The notes under the pieces: model-generated
Database searches by the model: none
What the model was told of the DNA's origin: nothing
What the model saw: the letters and a program-made list of their open reading frames with translations, nothing else
Origin: Verrucomicrobiaceae bacterium
GTDB taxonomy: Bacteria; Verrucomicrobiota; Verrucomicrobiia; Verrucomicrobiales; Akkermansiaceae
Assembly: GCA_027484055.1 (NCBI GenBank)
Contig: JAIXQH010000044.1
Coordinates: 248,001 to 312,000, forward strand
Direction of reading: 5' to 3'
Length of the DNA: 64,000 bases
Part shown: positions 19,532-27,203 of the stretch, piece by piece
How the letters are laid out: each line of letters starts with the position of its first letter
Position numbering within the stretch: the first letter of the stretch is position 1
Program-made: the position numbers and the translations under genes

Positions 19532-20742
19532 TCAACACTCCGAACCCCACCTGGCAAGGCTGGCTGCGGCCCGACGGACGCAAGGGCATCCGCAATCTCG
19601 TGCTGGTGATCTACACCGTCGAATGCGCTAGCTTCGTCGCCCACGCCATCGCCAGAGACGAGCCTGACACCCATGTCATCGGGTTTTCGGGATGTTATGA
19701 CAATGAATACGCCATCCGCCTAATGCTGGCACTGGCGCGGCATCCCAATGTCGGAGCCGTCCTATCAGTCGGCCTTGGCTGCGAATACACCCAGCCGGGT
19801 AGGATCGCCGAGGTGACCCGCGCTTCCGGTCGGCCCGCCGATTCGTTTTTCATCCAGGACGCCGGAGGCACCTCGAAAAGCATCCAACACGGGAAAGAAA
19901 TTCTCGCACGCCTGCGCGAACAGTCCGAGCGCGAGACGGCGCGCGTGCCGATGACCCTCGCGGACCTAACCGTAGGCTGCGAATGCGGCGGCTCGGATGG
20001 CACTTCGGGATTGGCGGGCAATCCGGTGGTGGGCGCGTTTTTCGACCATCTCGTCCGGCAGGGCGGCACGGCGGTGTTTGAGGAAATCGTGGAAATGATC
20101 GGCCTGCGCGATGTTCTCCTGTCGCGCGCAGCGGACGAAACCGCCCGCCAACAACTGGCCGACACCTACGACAAGGCGGAACATTACTGCCGCGAGGTGC
20201 GTCAATGGTCGGCCTCGCCCGGAAATTTCGCGGGTGGCCTGACGACCATCGAAGAGAAAAGCATGGGCGCGTTCGCCAAAAGCGGAACCCAGCCGATCCA
20301 GGGCGTCATCAAGGTGGCGCAGCGGCCTGACCATCCCGGACTCTGGCTGATGGACAGCGTGCCGGATCCACATTTCATGCAGTTCGGCTACACCAATCCG
20401 AACGATTCCGAGGGGCTGATGGACCTCATTTCATCAGGTGCGCAGATCGTCTTATTCGTTACCGGCCGCGGCAGCGTGATCGGAAGTCCGGTGGCCCCTC
20501 TGATCAAAATCACCGGCAACTCCCAGACCTATCAGCGGATGAGCGAGGACATGGACTTCGACGCGAGTCCCGTCCTAACCGGCGGCGAAACGATGGAGCA
20601 ATCCGGCCAGCGACTCCTACAACAAGTGATCGCCGTCGCGGGCGGAGAACCTTCCAAACCGGAGGCGCTCGGCCACCGGGAATATTTCATCATGTACAAA
20701 CACCAGGAAACTCCGAACCTCAGCCAAGGCTGCCGAGCCTAA
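19528..20742 (+). CDS. uxaA: Altronate dehydratase catalytic subunit (UxaA C-terminal domain)
   Basis: 404 aa, covering the D-galactarate dehydratase/altronate hydrolase catalytic domain without the SAF domain, which is encoded at 17788. Diagnostic blocks are GYLR-type [19 protein letters not shown] at the N-terminus, [29 protein letters not shown] and the C-terminal [22 protein letters not shown]. Reaction: D-altronate to 2-keto-3-deoxy-D-gluconate plus water. It starts inside the uxaC stop codon (ATGA). Together with UxaC it defines the isomerase route for hexuronates. Confidence 0.92.
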   Translation: MINTPNPTWQGWLRPDGRKGIRNLVLVIYTVECASFVAHAIARDEPDTHVIGFSGCYDNEYAIRLMLALARHPNVGAVLSVGLGCEYTQPGRIAEVTRASGRPADSFFIQDAGGTSKSIQHGKEILARLREQSERETARVPMTLADLTVGCECGGSDGTSGLAGNPVVGAFFDHLVRQGGTAVFEEIVEMIGLRDVLLSRAADETARQQLADTYDKAEHYCREVRQWSASPGNFAGGLTTIEEKSMGAFAKSGTQPIQGVIKVAQRPDHPGLWLMDSVPDPHFMQFGYTNPNDSEGLMDLISSGAQIVLFVTGRGSVIGSPVAPLIKITGNSQTYQRMSEDMDFDASPVLTGGETMEQSGQRLLQQVIAVAGGEPSKPEALGHREYFIMYKHQETPNLSQGCRA

Positions 20743-20753
20743 CGAACACCCCT

Positions 20754-21449
20754 ATGACAAAACTTTGGAACACCGATGCCGAGCTCTACGCCATCGCCCG
20801 GCGCGAACTCTTTACCGCCGTGGTCGGCGACGCCATGGACAAGATGGACTTGCAGCACCAATTCCTGCCGCCGGAAATCAAGGCGCTGCGCAAAGACATG
20901 GTGCTAATCGGACGCGCCATGCCCGTGCTCTCCGTGGATGTCTTCGCGGAAAAAATGGTCGGAACGGCCAACCCGCTCATGGAAAAACCCTTCGGCCTGA
21001 TGCTGGAGGCCCTCGACGCGCTGCAGCCCGGCGAGGTTTATATCAACACTGGCTCCTCCCCGCGCAACGCGCTCTGGGGCGAGCTGATGAGCGTTCGCGC
21101 CAGCAAACTCCAGGCCGCAGGAGCCGTGGTCAACGGCTACGCCCGCGACACCAACGGCATCTTCGACCTAAATTTCCCCACCTTCGCCTTCGGCAGTTAC
21201 GCCCAAGATTCCGCACCCCGCTACAAGGTCGTGGATTACGGGGTGCCGATCGAAATCGGCCACGCCCGTATCCGTCCCGGCGACATCCTCTTCGGCGACA
21301 TCGACGGCGTCTGCGTGATTCCCAAAGAAGCGGAAGAAGAAGTCTTCTGCCGGGCCATCGAAAAAGCGCGCGGCGAGAAACTGGTGAGAAAAGCCATCTT
21401 CGAAGGCCTCAGCGCGGTCGAAGCGTTCGAAAAATTCGGAATCATGTGA
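20754..21449 (+). CDS. RraA family protein (possible class II pyruvate aldolase)
   Basis: 231 aa, RraA/HMG-aldolase fold. Seen: [17 protein letters not shown] near the N-terminus, [29 protein letters not shown], the G-Y-A-R-D-T block of [12 protein letters not shown] (the family's active-site Arg-Asp pair) and [22 protein letters not shown]. Proteins of this fold include metal-dependent 4-hydroxy-4-methyl-2-oxoglutarate aldolase and oxaloacetate decarboxylase. In this operon it follows the 2-keto-3-deoxygluconate-forming enzyme by 11 bp, and neither a KDG kinase nor a KDPG aldolase gene is present. Direct cleavage of the keto-acid is therefore a plausible but unproven role. Confidence 0.82.
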   Translation: MTKLWNTDAELYAIARRELFTAVVGDAMDKMDLQHQFLPPEIKALRKDMVLIGRAMPVLSVDVFAEKMVGTANPLMEKPFGLMLEALDALQPGEVYINTGSSPRNALWGELMSVRASKLQAAGAVVNGYARDTNGIFDLNFPTFAFGSYAQDSAPRYKVVDYGVPIEIGHARIRPGDILFGDIDGVCVIPKEAEEEVFCRAIEKARGEKLVRKAIFEGLSAVEAFEKFGIM

Positions 21450-21454
21450 TCCTT

Positions 21455-22231
21455 ATGAACCCAAAAAATTATCCCGAAGTATTCTCCCTCGCAGGTGAAA
21501 CCGCACTCATCACCGGCGGTGGAACCGGACTTGGTTTTGGCATCGCAAGCTGCATGGCCGCCGCAGGTGCGAAAGTGGTATTAGTCGGCAGACGCGAACC
21601 GGAGCTGCAAGCCGCCGCCGCGCAAATCGGCGAGCGGGCAAGCTACGTCGCCCATGATATTACCCGCCTCAACACTGCTGCCGAGTTGGTAACAAAAGCC
21701 GGGGCCGCAGCCGGTTCTCCCATTTCCATCTTGGTCAACAACGCCGGAATCCATCTCAAGAAATCCGCGGTGGACACCACTCCCGAGGAGTTCCAATCCG
21801 TGCTCACCACCCACGTCTGTGCCGCTCACGCCCTCAGCAGCGCCGTGCTGCCGGGAATGATCAACCGCGGCCATGGAAATATTCTTTTCACCGCATCGAT
21901 GACCGCCATCATCGGCATGCCGCTGGTGATCGCCTACAGCGCCGCCAAGAGTGCCTACATCGGCATGACCCGCGCATTGGCGGCCGAAGCTTCACCTAAC
22001 GGAATCCGGGTTAACACCATCGCCCCCGGCTGGATCGAATCGCCCATGCTGCGCAAGGCGCTCGACGGCGATTCTAACCGCTCCAACAAAATCCTCGGCC
22101 GCACTCCCATGGGCCGTTTCGGCGATCCCGAGGACATCGGTTGGACCGCCGTCTTCCTCACCTCCCCCGCTGCAAAATTCATCACCGGAGCGGTGCTCCC
22201 GGTCGATGGTGGTGCTTCCATGGGATTCTAA
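21455..22231 (+). CDS. SDR family oxidoreductase (candidate tagaturonate/fructuronate reductase)
   Basis: 258 aa classical short-chain dehydrogenase. It has the Rossmann motif [13 protein letters not shown], the NNAG block, catalytic serine in FTASMT, the YSAAK tyrosine-lysine pair, [12 protein letters not shown] and the C-terminal [11 protein letters not shown]. The start at 21455 lies 5 bp after the RraA stop; an open frame extends far upstream, but it is an arginine-rich shadow of the RraA gene. The operon holds UxaC and UxaA but no UxaB/UxuB-type long-chain reductase. This SDR is the obvious candidate for reducing tagaturonate to altronate (inference). It could also be a KduD-like or gluconate dehydrogenase. 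Confidence 0.88.
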   Translation: MNPKNYPEVFSLAGETALITGGGTGLGFGIASCMAAAGAKVVLVGRREPELQAAAAQIGERASYVAHDITRLNTAAELVTKAGAAAGSPISILVNNAGIHLKKSAVDTTPEEFQSVLTTHVCAAHALSSAVLPGMINRGHGNILFTASMTAIIGMPLVIAYSAAKSAYIGMTRALAAEASPNGIRVNTIAPGWIESPMLRKALDGDSNRSNKILGRTPMGRFGDPEDIGWTAVFLTSPAAKFITGAVLPVDGGASMGF

Positions 22232-22242
22232 ATCCAGGAAGC

Positions 22243-22266
22243 TCAGGGTGAAATCTTTCACCCTGA
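22243..22266 (+). terminator. Hairpin after the uronate operon
   Basis: TCAGGGTGAAA and TTTCACCCTGA form a perfect 11-bp stem around TC, 11 bp past the SDR stop. No T-tract follows; a run of ten C residues begins at 22270. It could terminate or partly attenuate transcription between the uronate operon and the hydrolase gene at 22316. Confidence 0.55.
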
Positions 22267-22315
22267 ACACCCCCCCCCCAGCCCCTCCATAGAATTCCCT
22301 CTAAGCAGATACACG

Positions 22316-24361
22316 ATGAATCCCATTTCTAACTCCGTCTTGATCTCTATTTTTAGGGAGACTCAGCTGTCCGCCGCTTTGGCTAAATCACCCACAAGCC
22401 GTTTTTCAAAAGCCTCCGGACGGAAGCGCACGGCTTTGAGATCCCTTGTCTGTGGACTTGGTGCGCTCATGCTTGTTGTTTGCGTGCCGACCACAGGCTA
22501 CAGCGCCGAAGCATCGCCGCCCGCGCCCCTGCCCAACGGAACCTGGACCGAGCCAGCGGAGGGCTTTGCGGTGGATGCATTTACCCTCGGCGCGGGCGAA
22601 ACTCATAGCGGCGGTTGGGGCGCTTATTCGCCCAACGAGCGCCGCTATTTTGACGAGTTCCTACCGGCGCTGTTTGAGCGCACGCTCGTGGTCAACGCAC
22701 CGGCCAACAAACGGGGCTTCCGGTGGATTTTCACCGGCGAGCGCGCCATGCTCACGATCAATCACGACGGCCCGGGGAAAGCGCTTCAGGTGCAGATGAC
22801 GTTTCACGACTCGCCCGCCTTCGATTTGATGAGCAACTACAAACCCGCCCGCAACCCGCAGGGCGAGGTGCGACAAGCGTCCTTTACACTCCCTGATACG
22901 GTATCACCCCGCGCTTTGACGGTCCGACTCGACCAAAAGCTGTCGCTGGTTGTGCTGGCTGACGGCGCGCCCATTTTGCAATCCACGTGGATGCATGCCT
23001 TTAGTCGTCACCAATTGCAGTTGAGCAAAGGATCGGGCCCGTTGGCATTTCGCATACTGACTCCGCAGCCCCGCAAGGTGGCGGTGACGGTCGATTCCGC
23101 CAAAACGCACCAAACCATGCTGGGCTGGGGCGGCATCGGCACGCCGACCGCCTATCGTGAACTCAGCGAAGAAGGTCGCCGTCGGTGGTGGCGCTGGGTC
23201 GCTGATTATAACCTGCTGTTTCAACGCGAATATCCCGTCGGGTCGCAGTTGAATCCGGCCTTGGATAACTGGGATCGGCTGGGCGACGCGAAGGCGCATT
23301 ATTACGGCGAGAATTTCCCCAACGGTGAAGTCAGCGACTTCCCTTATAACAAAGCCATTCAGGCTTTGGGTGGCTTTGTGATATTCGAGTTTTGGGATTT
23401 CCCCCGCTGGGTCGGCACCAACCCCGAGGCTTATACCAAAGCGATGGTCAACTACTGCGAGGTCGCCAAAGCCAAAACCGGCTCGGCACCGTTCGCCGTG
23501 GGCATTCAGAACGAACTGGAAATGAAGCCCGAGTTGGTGGAGCCCTTCGTCACCACCTTGCGTAAAGGGCTGGATGAAAAAGGGTTTAAAGACGTCAAGA
23601 TCCACATGGCCAACGCCCCCATGTTTGTGATGGGGCTCAAGCGCTTGCCGCCCTACCGCGACAATCCCGCCGTGTGGTCAAAAATCGATTTTGCCGCCTG
23701 CAACAACTATGATTTCCAAGAGAGTTTCTCTGATATCGACAAGCTGGACGAGCGCCTGCGCCAATGGCATGAGCGCACCTCGGACAAACCGTTCATGGCC
23801 ACCGAGTGGTGCATCAATGAAAGGAAATACCAAAACGATGGTTACCTTTTGGCGCTGTCCAGCGGCCAGAGTTATCATAAATTACTCACGATCACCGACG
23901 CGGCACTGATCAGCTATTGTTGGACGATTCTCAACGTCGAGCAGCCCAGTTATGCGATGACCCGGTCATTATTCGCGATCGACCGCGCCAACGGCTCCGT
24001 GCCCAAACCCTCCAGCGCGCAACTGCGCGTGTATGGTGCGTATAGTCGGCGCGTGCAGCGGGATATGGTGCGGAGCGAAGCGGTTTCGAGCGATCGCGAT
24101 GTGCTGGCGACCGCGTTTAAAGATAAAAACGGCCGCACCACCTTGGTCTTGCTCAACCGCGGCACCTCGTCGGCCGAAGTAACGTGGACGTGGCCTGAAG
24201 CAAAACCAACCACTGTGGAACTAACGGACCCCTATCACCAAAACCAGGTCCTCGCCGGTGTACCACAGCCCACCGTGCCGATCATCATCCCCGGCGGCGG
24301 TATTATCACGCTGAGCGATGTGCCCCTAGTGGCGCTTCCGGCGGATTTCCAAACTCCGTGA
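22316..24361 (+). CDS. GH30-like clan GH-A glycoside hydrolase, copy 1
   Basis: 681 aa. An unusually long N-terminus precedes a hydrophobic signal segment (LRSLVCGLGALMLVVCVPTTGYSA). An N-terminal beta domain (about 70-255) is followed by a TIM barrel opening QTMLGWGGIGTPT, reminiscent of the GH30 QTIxGFGG entry. The probable acid/base is E400 (VGIQNELEMKPE) and the probable nucleophile E497 (FMATEWCIN), both in the clan GH-A positions. A C-terminal beta sandwich (TTLVLLNRGTSSAEVTWTW ... IIIPGGGIITLSDVPL) resembles that of GH30. A close paralog lies at 25215. The context suggests release of uronic-acid-containing sugars. An exact family cannot be assigned by eye; GH30, GH39 and GH79 are alternatives. 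Confidence 0.78.
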   Translation: MNPISNSVLISIFRETQLSAALAKSPTSRFSKASGRKRTALRSLVCGLGALMLVVCVPTTGYSAEASPPAPLPNGTWTEPAEGFAVDAFTLGAGETHSGGWGAYSPNERRYFDEFLPALFERTLVVNAPANKRGFRWIFTGERAMLTINHDGPGKALQVQMTFHDSPAFDLMSNYKPARNPQGEVRQASFTLPDTVSPRALTVRLDQKLSLVVLADGAPILQSTWMHAFSRHQLQLSKGSGPLAFRILTPQPRKVAVTVDSAKTHQTMLGWGGIGTPTAYRELSEEGRRRWWRWVADYNLLFQREYPVGSQLNPALDNWDRLGDAKAHYYGENFPNGEVSDFPYNKAIQALGGFVIFEFWDFPRWVGTNPEAYTKAMVNYCEVAKAKTGSAPFAVGIQNELEMKPELVEPFVTTLRKGLDEKGFKDVKIHMANAPMFVMGLKRLPPYRDNPAVWSKIDFAACNNYDFQESFSDIDKLDERLRQWHERTSDKPFMATEWCINERKYQNDGYLLALSSGQSYHKLLTITDAALISYCWTILNVEQPSYAMTRSLFAIDRANGSVPKPSSAQLRVYGAYSRRVQRDMVRSEAVSSDRDVLATAFKDKNGRTTLVLLNRGTSSAEVTWTWPEAKPTTVELTDPYHQNQVLAGVPQPTVPIIIPGGGIITLSDVPLVALPADFQTP

Positions 24362-24504
24362 AAAGGTCCTCTCCTCAGCGCAACGAACGAAAACATCTGT
24401 GATTTGACTCCGCGCGACTTTTTAGGAGGCAGTCCAAGTTTCAGCCCATCGTCGCAGTCCATCCCATCACAACCACAACCGTTTCTTTTTTGCATGAATT
24501 CCTA

Positions 24505-25050
24505 ATGACCGTCTCGACCTCCCTTCTCATCTGTTCCGTCGGCTTCGGTGAGGAGAACTGGATTCAGCGATTCAACGGCAAGGATCTGGATGACTGAGTC
24601 CAGCGGGGCGGAAAGGCCCTTTACGAGGCCAAAATCGGCGAAATCTTCGTCACCGGCGTGCCAAGCACGGAAAACAGTTTTCTCAGTCCCAAAGACTACT
24701 CCGGTAACTTCATTCTTGAGCTGGAGTTCAAGGTGAATTCCCAGCTGCACTCCGGCGTCCAGTTCCGCAGCTGGCTTTATCCCGGGACCTTGGGCGGCGA
24801 TGAAAAAGCTTTCAGCGAATAAGTCGCCAAGCTCTCTTAGCTGGACGAGTGGAATATCTTCAAGATCCACAGGGAGGAACCTCCACCAAGACGTGGTTCG
24901 ATGGCGAGCTGCACGCCTCCATCGAGGATGCCCGCACCGCAAGCGGCTTCACCGGGCTCCAGGTCCACGCGGTCCGCAAGGAACTCGCCGATAGCTAGGT
25001 CCCTTCCGCAAGATCCGGATTCAACTGCTCGGTGGAGCTACCCCTGCTGC
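24505..25050 (+). pseudogene. Decayed DUF1080 gene
   Basis: In order, the plus-strand frames read RFNGKDLDD, a stop, VQRGGKALYEAKIGEIFVTG, SFLSPKDYSGNFILELEFKV and LHSGVQFRS. They continue with WLYPGTLGGDEKAFSE, stops, LDEWNIFKIH, TKTWFDGELHASIEDARTA, SGFTGLQVHAV and finally PFRKIRIQL. Each block matches the first DUF1080 domain of the intact gene at 35083-36555 (for example WVQRGGKAVYTVENGEIVG and SRLNSGVQFRS). About 60 residues are missing between FRS and WLYPG, and there are at least four stops and two frameshifts. It lies on the strand opposite its intact relative, between two paralogous hydrolases. The flanking 24362-24504 and 25051-25140 show nothing else. Confidence 0.88.
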
Positions 25051-25140
25051 CCACAGATCACGCTGACAAGCGTCTTCGGCAGCTGTCCTGGCGCCCGATG
25101 ATTCTCTTCCACCACGCCAGCTCACAGTAACGGTGGACCC

Positions 25141-25160
25141 CACGAAACGATATTCGTGAC
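25141..25160. promoter_or_regulatory. Second copy of the lacI/uxa operator
   Basis: CACGAAACGATATTCGTGAC is identical in all 20 bases to the site at 17721-17740, including the two bases after the inverted repeat. It lies 54 bp before the ATG of the second GH30-like gene, which suggests the LacI regulator at 16722 also controls the 25215-30849 genes. Confidence 0.7.
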
Positions 25161-25214
25161 TTTCTTACGGATCGACGTGTGCCAGCGGCAAGAGGGATCG
25201 TATGAATCGGCATC

Positions 25215-27191
25215 ATGAAAAACAGCCTCTTTGTCGCGGACTTTTTCCTTCTGCTGAGATCACGGTTATCCATGCCGCACACCTCGGCCTGTTGTGGCCT
25301 GCTCGCCCTGTTCCTTTGCGTTTCCATGCCGGAAACGGGTCTCTGCGCGGACGAACCGCTGCCGAAAGGAACCTGGTCCGAGCCTGCCGACGGCTATTCG
25401 GTGGACTCTTTCTCACTGGGTGAGGGCCGGGGCCGCAAGGGCGGTTTTGGAGATTATGCTGCCAACGAACGCCGATATTTCGAGGAATGGCTTCCAGCAC
25501 TTTTCGAGCGCACGCTCGTGCTGGACGCGCCTAACATGACACGCGGCTTCCGTTGGATTTTCACGGGACAGCGTGCCTCACTCACCATCAGCCATGACGG
25601 TCCCGCCAAAACACTGGGCCTGGACATCACGTTCTACGACTCCCCCGCGTTTGACCAACTCGAAGGATCGGTAAAGGAAAAACACCCGAACATGCCGGTG
25701 AAAAAGGCATCCTTTTCGCTGCCCGAAACGGACCAGAAGCGCGCGCTAACCGTGCGGATCGATCAGAACCAGACGTTGGTCGTTTCGGCGGACGGGGTGC
25801 CGATTTTGACCGTTCCCTGGTTCTACACTTTTACCCAGCACCAGCTACAACTCAGCCAAGGAAAGGGTCCGGTCGCCTTCCGCTTGCTCACGCCCCAGGC
25901 CCGCAAAGTGAGCGTGACGGTCGATTCGTCGAAAACGGCGCAAACGATACTCGGCTGGGGCGGCATCGGCACGCCGACCGCCTATCATGAACTCAGCGCG
26001 GAAGGCCGCCAGCAGTGGTGGCGCTGGGTGGCAGACTACAACCTGCTCTTCCAACGTGAGTATCCCGCCGGAGGGGAACTGAATCCGGAAATGGATAACT
26101 GGGATCGGCTCAGCGACGCGAAAGCGCACGGCTATGGCCGCAATTTCCCGAACGGAGAAACCTCCGACTTCGCCTATAACAAGGCTATGCAGGATCTGGG
26201 CGGATTCGTCATTTTCGAGTTCTGGGATTTCCCCCGCTGGATCGGGAAAAGCGCGGATACCTATGCAAAAGCGATGGTGAACTACTGCGAGACCGCCAAG
26301 GCCAAGACCGGCTCGGCCCCTTATGCCGTGGGAGTCCAGAACGAAGTCGAAATGAAGCCCGAGCTGGTGGAACCCTTCGTCACCGCCCTGCGCAAGGGGC
26401 TCGATGAAAAAGGCTTCAAGGACGTGAAAATCCACATGGCCAACGCCCCCCGCATCACCGGCGCGCGCGGACGGATGACCGTTTACCGCGACAATCCGGC
26501 AGTTTGGGAGAAAATCGATTTCACCGCCTCCAATGTTTACGATTTCCAACACCATTTCTCAAAGCTGGACGGCATCGACGGACTTCTCAAACAATGGCGC
26601 GGGCGCGCCGTCGGCAAGCCGTTCCTCGCTATCGAATGGTGCATCAACGGGCGGGAATTCCAGAACGACGGTTATCTCACAGCGCTCTGCAGCGGACAGA
26701 GTTACCACAAATTGCTGACTCTCGCGGACGCCTCCCTCATCAGCTACTGCTGGACGATCCTGAACGTGACACAGCCCAGCTACGCCACGACGCGCTCCCT
26801 TTTCGCGATCAACCGCACCAACGGCTTCGTGCCCATGCCCTCCAGCGCGCAACTGCGTGTTTACGGCGCCTACAGCCGCCGCATTCAACGCGGCATGATA
26901 CGGAGCGAGGCGGTTTCCAGTGATGCCGACGTGATGGCGTCCGCCTTCAAGGACAAAACCGGCCGCACCACCCTGGTCCTGCTCAACCGCGGCTCGTCTC
27001 CGGCGGAAGTGAAATGGACCTGGCCGGATGCAAAACCAACCACTGCGGAGCTGACGGACCCATATCACCAGAATCAGATCCTCGCCGGAGCGCCCAAGCC
27101 CACCGAGCCCGTCATCATCCCGGGCGGCGGAATCGTAACGCTCAGCGATGTGCCCCTCGTCTCACTTCCGGCGGGTTTCCAAGTGCCTTAG
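25215..27191 (+). CDS. GH30-like clan GH-A glycoside hydrolase, copy 2
   Basis: 658 aa, colinear with the 22316 protein from residue about 50 to the end and largely identical in the barrel (WGGIGTPTAYHELS, WWRWVADYNLLFQREYP, GGFVIFEFWDFPRW). The N-terminus holds a signal segment (HTSACCGLLALFLCVSMPETGLCA). An internal ATG at 25272 would give a tighter signal peptide and is an alternative start. Predicted acid/base E377 (VGVQNEVEMKPE) and nucleophile E474 (LAIEWCIN). The loop after the acid/base strand differs from copy 1 (APRITGARGRMTVYRDN versus APMFVMGLKRLPPYRDN), suggesting altered specificity. An exact LacI-type operator precedes it, and GH92 follows after 12 bp. Confidence 0.78.
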   Translation: MKNSLFVADFFLLLRSRLSMPHTSACCGLLALFLCVSMPETGLCADEPLPKGTWSEPADGYSVDSFSLGEGRGRKGGFGDYAANERRYFEEWLPALFERTLVLDAPNMTRGFRWIFTGQRASLTISHDGPAKTLGLDITFYDSPAFDQLEGSVKEKHPNMPVKKASFSLPETDQKRALTVRIDQNQTLVVSADGVPILTVPWFYTFTQHQLQLSQGKGPVAFRLLTPQARKVSVTVDSSKTAQTILGWGGIGTPTAYHELSAEGRQQWWRWVADYNLLFQREYPAGGELNPEMDNWDRLSDAKAHGYGRNFPNGETSDFAYNKAMQDLGGFVIFEFWDFPRWIGKSADTYAKAMVNYCETAKAKTGSAPYAVGVQNEVEMKPELVEPFVTALRKGLDEKGFKDVKIHMANAPRITGARGRMTVYRDNPAVWEKIDFTASNVYDFQHHFSKLDGIDGLLKQWRGRAVGKPFLAIEWCINGREFQNDGYLTALCSGQSYHKLLTLADASLISYCWTILNVTQPSYATTRSLFAINRTNGFVPMPSSAQLRVYGAYSRRIQRGMIRSEAVSSDADVMASAFKDKTGRTTLVLLNRGSSPAEVKWTWPDAKPTTAELTDPYHQNQILAGAPKPTEPVIIPGGGIVTLSDVPLVSLPAGFQVP

Positions 27192-27203
27192 ACCGATTAA
27201 CCA

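Noticed and set aside
20765..21454. Open frame running through the RraA gene into the SDR
   Set aside because: It is arginine-rich and low-complexity, while the RraA frame is well conserved; the SDR has its own ATG at 21455.
22270..22279. Run of ten C residues after the uronate operon, and a shorter C run near 52780
   Set aside because: Single homopolymers without a dependent reading frame; no sign of phase variation or a functional role.
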